Source: Pseudomonadota bacterium (lineage in GTDB: Bacteria > Myxococcota_A > UBA9042). Taken from it: a DNA stretch of 64,000 nt. Under the pieces are notes generated by a model. It was given only the letters and a program-made list of their open reading frames with translations, had not been told where the DNA came from and did not search any database. The stretch lies in contig SXRM01000025.1 of assembly GCA_005792545.1 (NCBI GenBank), forward strand, positions 1-64,000, given 5' to 3'. Shown here in pieces: positions 58,201 through 62,863 of this stretch (positions are counted from its first letter, which is position 1; every line of letters begins with the position of its first letter). Position numbers and translations under genes: made by a program.

Positions 58201-59316
58201 CGTGCAGTAGTTCTTGTCGTCGCAAGTAGTGTTGTAGCCCGCTGAGCAACACTCGGGCTTGAAGATGTCCGGTCCGGTACGGCACTCGTTGTCGACACAA
58301 GAGGCGACCAGGCACGGGTCGGCCGTGGAGCAGTCGTTGTCCTTGCAGCACACGTTGGCGGGCTGCACGTGCTTGCACTTGCCGACGTTGGTGTCGCAAC
58401 TGTCTACCGTGCACGACTTGCCGTCGTCGCAAGGCGCTGTGGCCTTGGAGCAGCATTCCGGATCAGTCATAGTGTTCTTGCACACGCCCTTGGTGCCGCT
58501 GAGATCGCAAGTGTCGTTGGTGCACGACTCGTTGTCGTTGCAGTCGGCGTTGGCGGTGCAGCCGGAGCACTTGGCGGTCGGCGTATTGGCGTTGACGCAG
58601 GTTTCGCCAGCGGCGCAGTTGTACTTGCTCTGGCAGCAGGCCAGCTTGATGCCATAGACGCACTGCAGATCGACGCACGCCTCGTCCGAGCAAGCATTGT
58701 CATCGACGCAATCGGAGCCAAGGGTGCACGGTTCCGCGACCTTGGCGATGAGCGCAAAGCGTGCAGTCGGCGCGGTCAGCTCCGTGCCGGAATTGTCGGC
58801 CAGCACGCAAGCAAGGGTGTGTGCACCCTTCTTGACGCCGGTGAACTTGAATGTGGTGCCGGTGCCCTGGCCAACGGAGACGCCGTTGATGTAGCAGCGC
58901 ACCTGACCGAGCGCAAAATTGCTGACCGTGTAGGTGACGTCGATGTTGACGCCGCCGCCCTTGAGGACGGGAAAGGTGGCTTCGTTTTTCGGAGAGCTGG
59001 CGGTCAACGTCGGCTCGCCCAGCGCGAAGGCCTTGACCGCGAACTCGGCGTCAATGCCACCGGCGTCTTTGGCGTCGGCCTTGGGATCGACTTGCGGCGG
59101 CTCGGGTTCGATTTGCGGCGCGCACGCGGCCAGCGCAGCGATGGCAAGGCCAACGAGCGCGGACCTCGCGGTCGCCAAGCGGACGCGGGACACACCGGGC
59201 GGTGCCGCGGCCGCTCCCGGATCCGAAATGGCTCCAGGTTGCGGTTGCGGACCGATCGCGGCGGGGGGCGCGGCGTCCTGTGAGAGTGCTGCGCGCAGAA
59301 GGTGCTGGTTTCGCAT
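40288..59316 (-). CDS. Giant mosaic lipoprotein (6342 aa): MopE-repeat scaffold with inserted domains
   Basis: The ATG at 59316 has AGAGGA six bases upstream. The lipobox AALAAC puts Cys at 65, an unusually long N-region; a GTG at codon 42 would give a normal signal but lacks a ribosome site. Approximate layout by residue: Ig-like 85-180; Cys repeats 190-555; LamG-like 560-785; Cys repeats to 1095; jelly-roll-like 1095-1260; cadherin/Ig-like to 1367; glutamine-amidotransferase-like 1367-1584; PPC-like 1605-1742; MopE repeats from 1762 onward, with inserts SUEL-lectin-like 2012-2100, lamin-tail-like 2797-3005, unknown beta domain 3257-3409, Gly-rich 3615-3905, six propeller-like modules 4055-5602, and C-type-lectin with nested TLDc-like 5670-5964; C-terminal PPC-like 6092-6342. 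The predicted site is the outer surface. Adhesion is the likeliest role, but this is inferred. Confidence 0.85.
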   Translation of the reverse strand: MRNQHLLRAALSQDAAPPAAIGPQPQPGAISDPGAAAAPPGVSRVRLATARSALVGLAIAALAACAPQIEPEPPQVDPKADAKDAGGIDAEFAVKAFALGEPTLTASSPKNEATFPVLKGGGVNIDVTYTVSNFALGQVRCYINGVSVGQGTGTTFKFTGVKKGAHTLACVLADNSGTELTAPTARFALIAKVAEPCTLGSDCVDDNACSDEACVDLQCVYGIKLACCQSKYNCAAGETCVNANTPTAKCSGCTANADCNDNESCTNDTCDLSGTKGVCKNTMTDPECCSKATAPCDDGKSCTVDSCDTNVGKCKHVQPANVCCKDNDCSTADPCLVASCVDNECRTGPDIFKPECCSAGYNTTCDDKNYCTIDKCEKNMGGWTQCVHTQDATKPKCCDIKGTNAQCDDKQPCTNDFCDNYECKNLKVKDCCQQTLDCDDNHPCTLDACEIAEGQTAGLCTYKKIAGCCTTISDCDDNKFCTLDTCNYAALTCKYSKTDPSCCDTDAECDDGKLCTINACVNKVCVYSKDLTKPLCCESNAECSDGNPCTFDTCDLGAGALPVTAGLAAHYDARNALSIVKDGTGKVTEWKDLSGKGRHLTPNGPAPMFGDKLINGLPAIDFDGADRRMATAGFPLTTEVTVFTVIQWRKSDGWGAIAHHGNRDMDWSLEQNAAKQPGTTHFQSGNDNNGAELTLLENTNYILFGRVAGTKRTYAAVGGGSSYVESTADGNTIGQGTKVLFVGSSEISEDSHAYIGQILYYDKPLSDDDKNAVLNYLRKSWGIDATLAATSNTCKFQSNGQAGCCATNEECADNDCTTQDFCDGFNQCKHTLATGKCKVDLDCDDAKPCTQDKCITVDGCGQCQNVAQPAALCCDNDAYCDDKNPCTLDKCGSDNKCSSSKINECCLDDTDAQTACNDNNACTIEYCLNNQCRHTVPKNGCCANDADCNDSNGCTTDKCSNIVAGKGACAYVTTPGCNACSPEQASSYDDGNVCTADGCVLTGGVYKQTHTAIVGCCLDKLDCNDSKPCTYDYCIFNECVHTASEAGQTLCCDPATEAVDCAYLNTSCAVGKCQAQGDGALKCAAVEKTPCVVNLSYCQDFEGAGTVKSMGWLPGDVAGTAASNWGIAKDGPLGPDQYARLTWTPTKTNFLTCLQSPVVQAAGAAAITMQFDRSFLPAIANTTLTIRGSLGGASVDWNTAAILDGPIATTDQLGPEKLTIKLPPELTGSNGLRIAFCVAASSSLNFDEFAVDNVCIVKGGPPVTKNGCPANQSVAVGTKFNVPIKVIDPDAADIISFQLVSGPSFASVSSALYYWIDETWNSNVVIQPTQLTDVGDHTITVRYTDGFLQGLCTFKVTVTYQGGYLIWKPSEVPVASANAIKAALTSKGQFGQIISDLSLYPDLAKFNGVFITLGVYPDNHVLLDGEVAPLKAYLSGGGKVYMEGGDTFMFDTPTTLHSFFKIKGVLDSAPNGVTGPLKGYAAFADTSTSPPTPKAWAFDQGLAYNNVNDQIDGNLAVQKTRNLLKNDAIEKFWVAVGHDNPTAKYRTIGMSVPFGGVIASGTDTQTVMMERIITFFNNGFPDCKADTDCDDGNACTADKCATGACTNDNTCLCAAQTNLDCGAAPTKLVNNGGDSTQATSVYSCDLANQWLGKEVSYGFKATQGKPVTVELKNVSNPTKTRLFVLKATGKGCDPLGCIANDAKSITFAAGANIQYYVVVDTAGPNDTTQFDLSITCGQGEDCTNGKDDNANTLIDCLDKTSCCGDPACQVEICNGIDDNCSGTIDEGCDDDGDAWCDSSLTVVGKPPICVNGTGDCNDNDGTVNPGLAEICNNKKDDNCNTLQDEENANGCTKLWTDLDGDAFGSGASKCLCAASGTFKATKGGDCNDAKQTINPGMQETCATPEDDNCDGSNNDTNALGCSNFYTDIDGDAYGTTPFKCMCVGNGLVSAKQPGDCNDANAGVNPAIDEKCNAVDDNCNGQIDEGCDDDADDYCDTGLAYDPPAAGKDVCNSAKDGQTLTLACPAGSTITAIKYAEYGTVTGTCPTFTKGSCDAAGEINYIASNCIGKSSCSTINWHTVLGDPCGGVVKTMAVVATCSAGAGTASLDVCPKGPGDTDDLDPAINPEGKEICDGKDNNSDGVIDEDCDKDKDGYCDSGIFTVGKPKACPLGGGDCNDGNSNINPGMQENCKTADDDNCNGGNNDAGAIDCTPLFFDADGDKFGTNAYKCYCQPVGQYSAENPGDCNDDNKLINPNAKEICDNADNDCDKQVDNGCDDDGDLFCDSLMTVIGSPTVCANGNGDCIDTDAAVNPGKAEICNNGKDDNCNGSENDVNAIGCNAFYADGDGDTYGAGAKKCMCTTAGTFTSTNGADCDDTTKTINPGAPEACNDKDDNCDGSIDEGCDDDKDGYCDGSMGYGGSATICPNGGGDCDDTKPNVYKGKVGEVCDGFDDDCDGKADNGCDDDGDTYCDAALTVSNPAPSTCIKGGGDCDDYDSSVNPGAKEVCSNLKDDNCSGSQNDPNAIGCINFYFDADSDTYGLNIAQCLCQASGAYKAKLSGDCDDASASVAPGQAEKCDTLDNNCNGDVDEDGSTGCTNYFYDNDKDGYGLDLVACKCASASPYTASQKGDCDDTNPNMVPGKTEICDNIDNNCDTKVDEGCNADGDQFCTKAMTVSGTPNVCPLGGGDCDDTDKNVNPAGNEVCDGKDNNCNNTADDGCDDDNDDYCDGNMSTPSTAPTCSKGGGDCADNDNTINPGAKEVCGNTIDENCSGSTNDPNAVNCQIFFADFDGDGYGKGSTVFKKVAINEIRRNTNGFPGVTGNEFIEFLITADITATELATYYFGDSATDGAAKLGKYQLALGSLNLTTLKAGTIITVAGQGAGVAQDLTYNPAGADWNLTLLFDTSLVSVTAAGGDFAASDVAWIDTSSAGTTSIDSIRYGAATGALGAAAKTQLGSAPSNGASGTIAFTGDITGLNNAANYALDGSPSAGQPNGGANSTFVTWLRQVSSTGESQCLCIANSTYKTTQGGDCNDGNSNVFTGATEVCDGIDNNCNSVIDEGCDQDGDGYCDSAKITIGTPSTCPKGGGDCKDTDKTINPGAIESCADGVDTNCDGNLNGTGGAGCIDFYYDGDSDGYGANVKQCMCAANGAFKAVAAGDCDDTNSAVKPGVPENCATSYDDNCNGSLNDAGATNCTNFYLDADKDGYGVGPAVCACVASGSNIATVAGDCNDGDGQTNPGKLELCDGKDNNCNGAAPSAVETNLATGTNNSLTNYLAQEVVWTLPGSFAKIEVSFNAPTAQNVTLTIFKTTTLPVSITSPTPVETIGPVSVAQNGAGVYTKYTFTSVAKPMVAAGEKWVFVWKASSTGLTILESSGNQYPKGAAHIAPSSPFSWSALASGSTDVTFQAYLIVTGGTVDEGCDDDGDKYCDQAMETAVPAPTICPNGGNDCDDTKSTVNPGGGESCDDLDNNCNAATDETCDADGDQWCAAGKTVVGTPAICKLGKDDCDDGNKNIFPGKAENCDDLDNNCNGSKDEGCNGDNDGYCTSAMATIGTPAVCIKGGGDCKDADAAINPGAIEACDGIDNNCAGGVDEVCADLDKDGYCNGSVGCATCGNGNDGDFNATANQTLTAKGYNFKNFTIAAGVVVTVVGNAEPLLIRASNKIDIKGTLVVDGGAGTDATDSSNGCLGGQSTPGKGVAGGYDGGYGIYANSSSGAYPGNGPGPGKEGIYNFSGGCGSGGGGGGHGSAGANGGSANGSQGMGGGTYGSIDQDKLIGGSGGGAGGYGSAYNATGAGGGGGGGVVRFDAPDVIITGKVTANGGAGGWQKNNCDGGASGGGAGGAIWVRGNKVDISGGTLSALGGAAGQLQDGNNCGTAGGAGGNGRIRIDANTLVSAGSTSPTYSTGAKDGLGSPLSASCPNGGGDCNDGDKNVNPAASEDCNTATDDNCNGIVNESNAANCTTWYADEDLDGYGGGTGTCQCTQSKTLPTNIGGDCKDTDISVNPGQAEVCDNLDNDCKNGADNGCDDDGDLYCDNTMILKDTAKCTKSLTSCKDQAIWPPQYKGSPISMDTRSHGGGFNPFYKEYWYPEWSGGTIYRYDLNYQSKGTFNAGQGEIMQLWGDTDGDFYTANWGYYTVTKRKALSNQILWTYNIGYYAGAVTADSNYVYAMRADYSYTVHQLNKSTGALIKTFNLNGGSFGDWIYGGLAKVGDTFLVGRGNGVVWLYDANTLNNTGSYNVATNIYNMAFNGTDYLISANSSTVYSYKVYGNVCGQSCSSSILWPPKSSSVVNFSTQSHGGGYSPKAKEFWYPSWSGSTVYRYNASNYSFIGTFDSGQQQMMQLWGDTDGYYYTANWGMNTITKKVDLGSTTAWTYNMGESAGAVTADPDYVYALGADSMRVRRLNKATGALIDTFLLSGGGSETIYGGMAVGGPNLLVGRGSGTVYHYSLNQMTTGDIWPPVYTGAVSMDTRSHGGGYSPKDKEFWYPGWAGTTVYRYNEQYQFLGTFDSGQPQMMQLWGDTDGTYYTANWGYGTVTKMANKSGTRLWTSSLGQTMGGVTADENYVYAVPANGSKVWRLNKSNGSVVATYNFIGGNTGSTCHGGLAVVGDKLLVGRDSTVYRYNKNTYQFLDSFNVAATIYNMAYTGSEYCISNNSSTVWCYALYGKSVPLVSTFSAATNIYNMSFTGDKYCISNNSSTVYCYNVAGSNCTKGDDCDDNKSTTYPNATEICDNADSNCNNLVDDGCDDDNDNYCEAGLTIVGTPSTCTGGGGDCNDNTPSINPAPTTKENCATPEDDNCDGASDQLSALGCSKWYFDNDGDGQGTTAFECRCSVSGKYSALQSGDCDDNDPKQFSGTGVPKAISGVYKGAPITMETRSHGGGYSPTYNEYWYPEWAGYTIYRYDQQYNYKGTFNSGLPQMMQLWGDSDDTYYTANWGYSTINKWKGMGGNQVWSFNIGSTAGGVTADANNVYAMRSSGMQVWVLDKNTGGQVKTINLSGGSDGGMNGGMAVYGGVLYVGRDHAQVYRYDLATGAFIDQFATAANIYNMAFNGSDYCISNNSNQVHCYTIAGNTAPTEVCDGKDNNCNLVVDEGCDADKDGYCDAKLKVTSNAACPKTNLVSSTCLTMPPTYKGAPVTMETYSHGGGYSPKYNEYWYPNWASATIYRYNSSYQYLGSFNSGRGEIMQLWGDTDGTYYTANWGYNSVSKWSDKGATQLWQYNMPTTTGAVTADDTFVYAMVYYGMEVHVINKANGQGVKKITLTGGQDTTMYGGLAAVGDSLFLGRYNGAVFRYDKMTGQLKNQFTVATNIYNMAFNGKEYCISANNNQVYCYNLNPSACTFGDDCSDLEKGVNPGIKEMCDGVDNNCNSLQDEGCDDDLDGWCDSGMTVVGTPDPGPGKYNGAPVTMETYSHGGGFSPKYNEYWYPNWGSSTVYRYDKNRVFLGTFDTGHPYSMQLWGDTDGSYYIANWHYYTVQKKADKSSTTIWSTNVGNYVSAVTADDKYVYAMPYWGHTMWVLDKNNGSLIKQQTLNGGVDTTQYGGLAVVGNYFYLGRYDGNVYRYNKATLNFIDQFYIPTNINNMAFNGKEYCVSPNSSQVFCANLFTSGCVYGGGDCDDTNVKVNPATQEVCDGADNNCNKVVDEAGATGCSNYYYDGDQDGYGVNSSQCLCESGKQFKAVATPATYANARADCKAWGGDLVSIYSDGDNGYVRKLANDSGVTGNVWVGLSDSVQEGVFKWVSNETMTYSNWDSNEPAGAAFVGTTMLTPTQQSQLNTWYGNGAQKWSLCYRGTQDGFSSNTFHSKCDQYTKTLSILRDTSGNIFGGYNSGSWAGGGSYQNPGGTWLFSFKNNFKSDWGGNCAGQNYGTYNHPSYGPTFGGGHDLHVDSSMKSGYTYFGYSYYCPVGSCGNGNCMNYFSYQYSGWQLNEVEVYYANGTATGGPDNPEDFVYMKGSGKWADDSATATAGYVCSRSLSLFTAKNSTDCDDACSTCAPGFAEQCEGKDNNCNNTVDEGCDDDNDDFCDAGMVTIGTAPTCSKGGLDCNDNDASMSPGAKELCNKLDDNCNSITDEQAADGCPLDKNAVFKCQAGQCIIQSCATGFYDLNAAFSDGCECNGNDQFEPNDSCSQAYLLDSSLNDGGKLVYSPEGRVVTTDQDWYRVYAADLGEGGYAVCDKFNLRVSFVKQPGGLGLDVYRGSCPVSPLPGPPGPEGKPSLNSDQDKRYESVAGNQTCCGQSSFNWFTNFKGASGGEPSRQWSEYGECPCSTGDTFDQSNTGWSTGGNPYCMQFNTNGVCFPRGYYMTTCKDDSAWFYIKVYRPSGAPTCGNYKLEVSNGVYGQPGTGNGRKGW
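41425..42305 (-). other. C-type-lectin domain of the giant lipoprotein
   Basis: The first half reads ATYANARADCKAWGGDLVSI, then VWVGLSDSVQEGVFKWV and SNWDSNEPAG. The second half, after a 170-residue interruption, reads NPEDFVYMKGSGKWADDSA and GYVC. The Cys, WIGL-like, EP and W-N/D-D elements match the C-type-lectin fold, including Ca2+-site residues. The two halves are split by the TLDc-like region. Confidence 0.75.
41535..42045 (-). other. TLDc-like domain nested in the C-type-lectin domain
   Basis: In order: WSLCYRGTQDGFSSNTFHSK, CDQYTKTLSIL, IFGGYNSGSW, WLFSFKN, YGPTFGGGHDLHV and a closing LNEVEVYYANG. This follows the TLDc pattern (W-x-L-x-Y-R-x-x-x-D-G-x-S, F-H-x-K-C, F-G-G-Y-x-x-x-x-W, F-x-F-S, P-x-F-G-x-G-x-D-L, E-V) of the OXR1/TBC1D24 family. 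It begins and ends where the lectin fold is interrupted. Confidence 0.7.
42510..47150 (-). repeat. Six copies of a propeller-like module
   Basis: Each module of about 200-230 residues has, in order, MDTRSHGGGYSPKYNEYWYP or close variants, YRYDxxY, GTFDSGxxxMMQLWGDTDG, YYTANWGY, GAVTADxxYVYA, a line with GGLAVVGDxLLVGR and finally NIYNMAFNGxEYCIS. Copies run approximately 47150-46500, 46480-45960, 45955-45190, 44735-44110, 43945-43320 and 43135-42510. The first three are in a row; the last three are separated by MopE repeats. The fold call (beta propeller or similar) is inferred from the repeated strand pattern. Confidence 0.75.
47600..48470 (-). other. Gly-rich module of the giant lipoprotein
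   Basis: After strand-rich sequence (FTIAAGVVVTVVGNAEPLLI, then IKGTLVVDGG) comes about 150 residues dominated by Gly with Ala, Ser and Asn, and then DVIITGKVTANGGAGG and VDISGGTLSALGGAAG. The regular VxITG/VxANGG turns suggest a right-handed beta helix with a large Gly-rich loop. Confidence 0.6.
53015..53280 (-). other. SUEL / galactose-binding-lectin-like domain
   Basis: Within a MopE repeat, about 88 residues read TLTLACPAGSTITAIKYAEY, then GTCPTFTKGSCD, ASNCIGKSSCSTI, LGDPCGG and VVKTMAVVATC. The Cys spacing and the AxYG, C-x-G-x-x-x-C and DPC-x-G-x-x-K elements match the SUEL lectin family (Pfam PF02140). Confidence 0.7.
56960..57635 (-). other. LamG / concanavalin-like domain
   Basis: Starts TAGLAAHYDARN and contains WKDLSGKGRHL, PAIDFDGADRRM, VFTVIQWRKSDGW and AYIGQILYYDKPLSDDD, the order typical of laminin-G-like jelly rolls in secreted bacterial proteins. 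It is placed inside a cysteine repeat, between CTFDTCDLG and NTCKFQSNG. Confidence 0.7.
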
Positions 59317-60022
59317 CACAGTCCTCTTGCCGATGGCGCTGTTCCCCGCAGTTTGACCACCAAGTTGCGGCCGCTGGAGCGGCGGGCGTGCTTGGACCGA
59401 AATAGCCAATGCGCAAACTGAATTTAGTCTGCGCTGGGTAGCGGCCGTAGGCGCCATGCTTGAGTTGGCGGGCGAGCCGTCAAGGCAGGCGCCAGCGCAA
59501 GGCATCGAGGTGGTGAAACGGTGAGAAATCCTCCATCGTGTCGCCCTGTTGCCAGGGTGTGCGTGCGCATCGCCGGTCGGGCGGCGGAGAGCCGGCCTCG
59601 GGCGAACTGGGGGATCGGGCTTGGGGATCGAAACCGCGACCGGGAAATCTGCCGTGTACGAGTTCGCCAAGGGGGGTTCGCGCTGCGCGTCCCGGCCGCG
59701 GTGAACGGCAAGTGTGCGCAACGTCGGCGGTTTCTCGAGCACGGGCGGCCGTCGACTGGGGGTGGCGGCGGCCGCGGAGCGTGGGCCCTGGTGGGCCCTA
59801 AGTGCAAGGCTGATCAGGCCTCACAAGGGCCATTGCGCGTCCGCGTAGGACGACGCAAGCCCTCAACCGGCACCCTAACAAAGCGAGGCATGCAACGCAA
59901 GCAAAGGTCGTGGCGGCGCCGGCAAATTGCGCACGGCTTGCAGGGTGCAGGGCGGCGCGACGGGCGCTGGTACGCATCTGCGCTAACATTTTTTCACAGA
60001 TTGAAAGGGTGCGCGGCGGTTG
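59317..60022. promoter_or_regulatory. 706-bp region upstream of the giant lipoprotein gene
   Basis: This stretch lies between the giant lipoprotein start (minus, 59316) and the cdsA stop (minus, 60023). It must hold the promoter of the giant gene. A plus-strand frame opening at 59521 has no recognisable protein and poor composition, so I do not call it. Just downstream of cdsA is a T-rich run (ACATTTTTTCACAG) near 59986-60000. The only clear structured element is the palindrome at 59411. Confidence 0.5.
59411..59434 (-). promoter_or_regulatory. 24-bp imperfect palindrome upstream of the giant lipoprotein
   Basis: The half-sites GCGCAAACTGAA and (reverse complement of the right half) GCGCAGACTAAA match at 10 of 12 positions, giving a dyad about 95 bases upstream of the start codon. 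This is a typical size and place for a dimeric repressor or activator site. The cognate regulator is unknown. Confidence 0.45.
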
Positions 60023-60904
60023 TCAGGACAGCGTCAGCCACGCGTAGACGATGGGCGCGGCGAACAGCACACCATCTACGCGGTCGAACAGGCCGCCGTG
60101 ACCGGGGAGCAGAGCCCCGGAGTCCTTGGTGTCGGTGGCGCGTTTGAATAAACTCTCCGCAAAATCACCGACCTGGCCGAAGGCGCCGCAAGCCGCCCCG
60201 AGCGCGACACCTTGTGCCAGCGACGCATCAGGACGCAACAGCATGACCCAAAGTGCGCCAGCGCCCATGGATGCCAGGAGCCCGCCAATGCCGCCTTCGA
60301 CCGTTTTTTTCGGGCTAACCAGTTGGTAGAGTTTGTGTCGACCAAAAGCCTTGCCGGCGAAAAACGCGCCGGTGTCGCCGGCGAAGACCATGGCGAGGCA
60401 ACCGAGCAAGCCGCTGCGCCCGAGATCGAAAGCGCTGGTCGGCAACTTTTGGTCGATCGCGAAGGTTGCGACCAGCATCGCCACCAAAGCACCGAGGTAC
60501 ACCATGCCGAGCGCGCCAAGGGCCGCCCGCTCCGCCGCCTTGGCCAGATCGCCTGGCTCGACAAGGCACGCGCCGAGCCAAAATGCGGTGGACAGCGTCA
60601 ATACCAGCGCGAACGCCTGCCAGCCGAAAAGCGGGCTGCACGCGATAGCCGCAGCCTGGGCTGCGATGAGGAAGCGGTCGCGCTGCCGTACCACGGCGAA
60701 CATGCGGACCAACTCGTCGGCGCAGCGGCCCGCCGCGATGACCAGGATCGCCAGCATGACCCACTTGGGCGCCCACAAGATGGCCCAGATGGCGGCCGGG
60801 GCAAGAACCAGGCCAGTGGCGATGCGAACGAGCACGGTGCCTCGCGCGGTTCTGAGCCGACTGGGGCATTGCGCCGCCGGTAACCGCTCGGGCGATGGTG
60901 GCAT
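60023..60904 (-). CDS. cdsA: Phosphatidate cytidylyltransferase
   Basis: A 293-residue polytopic membrane protein with about eight hydrophobic segments. The family signature near the C-terminus reads SLFKRATDTKDSG followed by LLPGHGGLFDRVDG, matching S-x-x-K-R-x(4)-K-D-x(5)-P-G-H-G-G-x-x-D-R-x-D. The enzyme makes CDP-diacylglycerol from phosphatidate and CTP, the branch point for bacterial phospholipids. It is downstream of uppS in the same direction, with a 211-base gap, so it may have its own promoter. The first 20 residues before TVLVRIATGL are polar; the real start could be slightly downstream. Confidence 0.93.
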   Translation of the reverse strand: MPPSPERLPAAQCPSRLRTARGTVLVRIATGLVLAPAAIWAILWAPKWVMLAILVIAAGRCADELVRMFAVVRQRDRFLIAAQAAAIACSPLFGWQAFALVLTLSTAFWLGACLVEPGDLAKAAERAALGALGMVYLGALVAMLVATFAIDQKLPTSAFDLGRSGLLGCLAMVFAGDTGAFFAGKAFGRHKLYQLVSPKKTVEGGIGGLLASMGAGALWVMLLRPDASLAQGVALGAACGAFGQVGDFAESLFKRATDTKDSGALLPGHGGLFDRVDGVLFAAPIVYAWLTLS

Positions 60905-61115
60905 GGCGGGCGCCTGCGCACAAGAAAACGCCGGTCAGCGAGCAGGGCAATCGCAAGTTCCAGTTTTTGGGGTGCGGACAGGTCTCTGCGGCTGACCGGG
61001 CAAGGAGCAATCGCTTGACTGAACCGGACAGGACTGGAACCCTGGCCGAACGCTACACCGGGAATGGCGACCTTGCGATAGCCGTGGGTTAGCGAGGGAC
61101 TGCGGCGTGTGAGCG
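60905..61115. other. 211-bp spacer between uppS and cdsA
   Basis: No gene and no strong terminator hairpin was seen. The spacer is longer than other gaps in this gene group, so a cdsA promoter may lie here. Confidence 0.35.
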
Positions 61116-61863
<748 letters not shown>

Positions 61864-61877
<14 letters not shown>

Positions 61878-62862
61878 GGTCCTCCTTTGGCGCTGCGGTC
61901 GACGGCGCAGCGCGGTCCTCAGCGGCGGGCCAGCTGCGGCCGCGCCACAGCACCCAAGCCGACCAAGCGAACAGCGGCAGGCTGATGAGCTGCGATGTCG
62001 TCAGCGCCCCGCCGAGCCAGACGCCACGGTCGTCGGCCCGCAGCCATTCGATGCCGAAGCGGAAAGCCGCGTAGAGCAACATGAACCAAAAAAACGCCTC
62101 GCCTGCAAAGCGGACGCCCTGGCGCACCCGGCGCCAGCACAGCCAACTGATGGCTGCACACGCGGCAGCCTCATACAGTTGAGTCGCATGGACCGGCAGA
62201 GAATGCGTCGCGAGGTCGGCGATGCGGTGATCGGCGAGGTGTCGATCCCAAGCGGGCGACCAGCGACCAAAGCGAACGCCGAGTTCCGAGTCTGTGACCG
62301 CGCCAAAGCAGCAGCCGGCAAGAAAGCAGCCGACGCGGCCAAAGACCAGGCCCATGGCGATACCGAAGCTGGCGAGGTCGGCGACCCGCCAGATCGGCAT
62401 GTGATTCTTGCGCAAGAACCACAATCCGGTTGGCACGGCCAGCAGAAAGCCACCGTAATAGGCGTAGCCGCCGTACCAGATCTTGAATACGCGCAAGCAG
62501 TCCTGTCGTTGCCGGCACAGGCCGGTGGCGGCTTCGCACCAGTCTCCCAGGCCGGCGTCGAGGCACTGGTTGTCGCTAGCGCACTTGAGGCCACGGCCAA
62601 GGCTGAGCGCGGGCACCTGCATCGGGTCGGTGCACAGGTGCACGTAGTCCCAAAACTGGCCGTCCGCCACGATGTGCAGCGCGCGCGAGCCCATGAGCCC
62701 ACAGGCGAGCATCAGCAAGCCCAGGTCCAAGATTGGGTTGCCCGGCATTCCCTGCTGCATGCCCAACTTGTGGGCCCACAAGATCGCCAGCGTAAAGCCG
62801 ACCATCAGCAGGGTGAAGTAGGCCGGCAGCGTCGTGATGCCGATGTCGAACGAAGGATGCAC
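61864..62862 (-). CDS. lgt: Prolipoprotein diacylglyceryl transferase, with Cys-rich insertion
   Basis: A 332-residue polytopic membrane protein. The Lgt signature GRVGCFLAGCCFG stands near residue 205, with HATQLYEA near 250. Lgt transfers diacylglyceryl from phosphatidylglycerol to the lipobox Cys, the first step of lipoprotein maturation. Between the early helices and the conserved YYGGFL segment there is a roughly 55-residue insert with six Cys (KCASDNQCLDAGLGDWCEA, then LCRQRQDCL), not present in E. coli Lgt. The GTG start at 62862 (VHPSFDIG, the usual MHP start of the family) lies one base after the lspA stop; the longer reading overlaps lspA and was rejected. Confidence 0.9.
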
Positions 62863-62863
62863 G

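Noticed and set aside
40288-59742. N-terminal extension of the giant lipoprotein to 59742
   Set aside because: The extra 142 residues precede the signal peptide and look untranslated; AGAGGA and an ATG at 59316 give a proper start.
59521-60147. 208-codon plus-strand frame upstream of cdsA
   Set aside because: Arg/Gly-rich composition, no ribosome site and no recognisable domain; it also runs antisense into cdsA.
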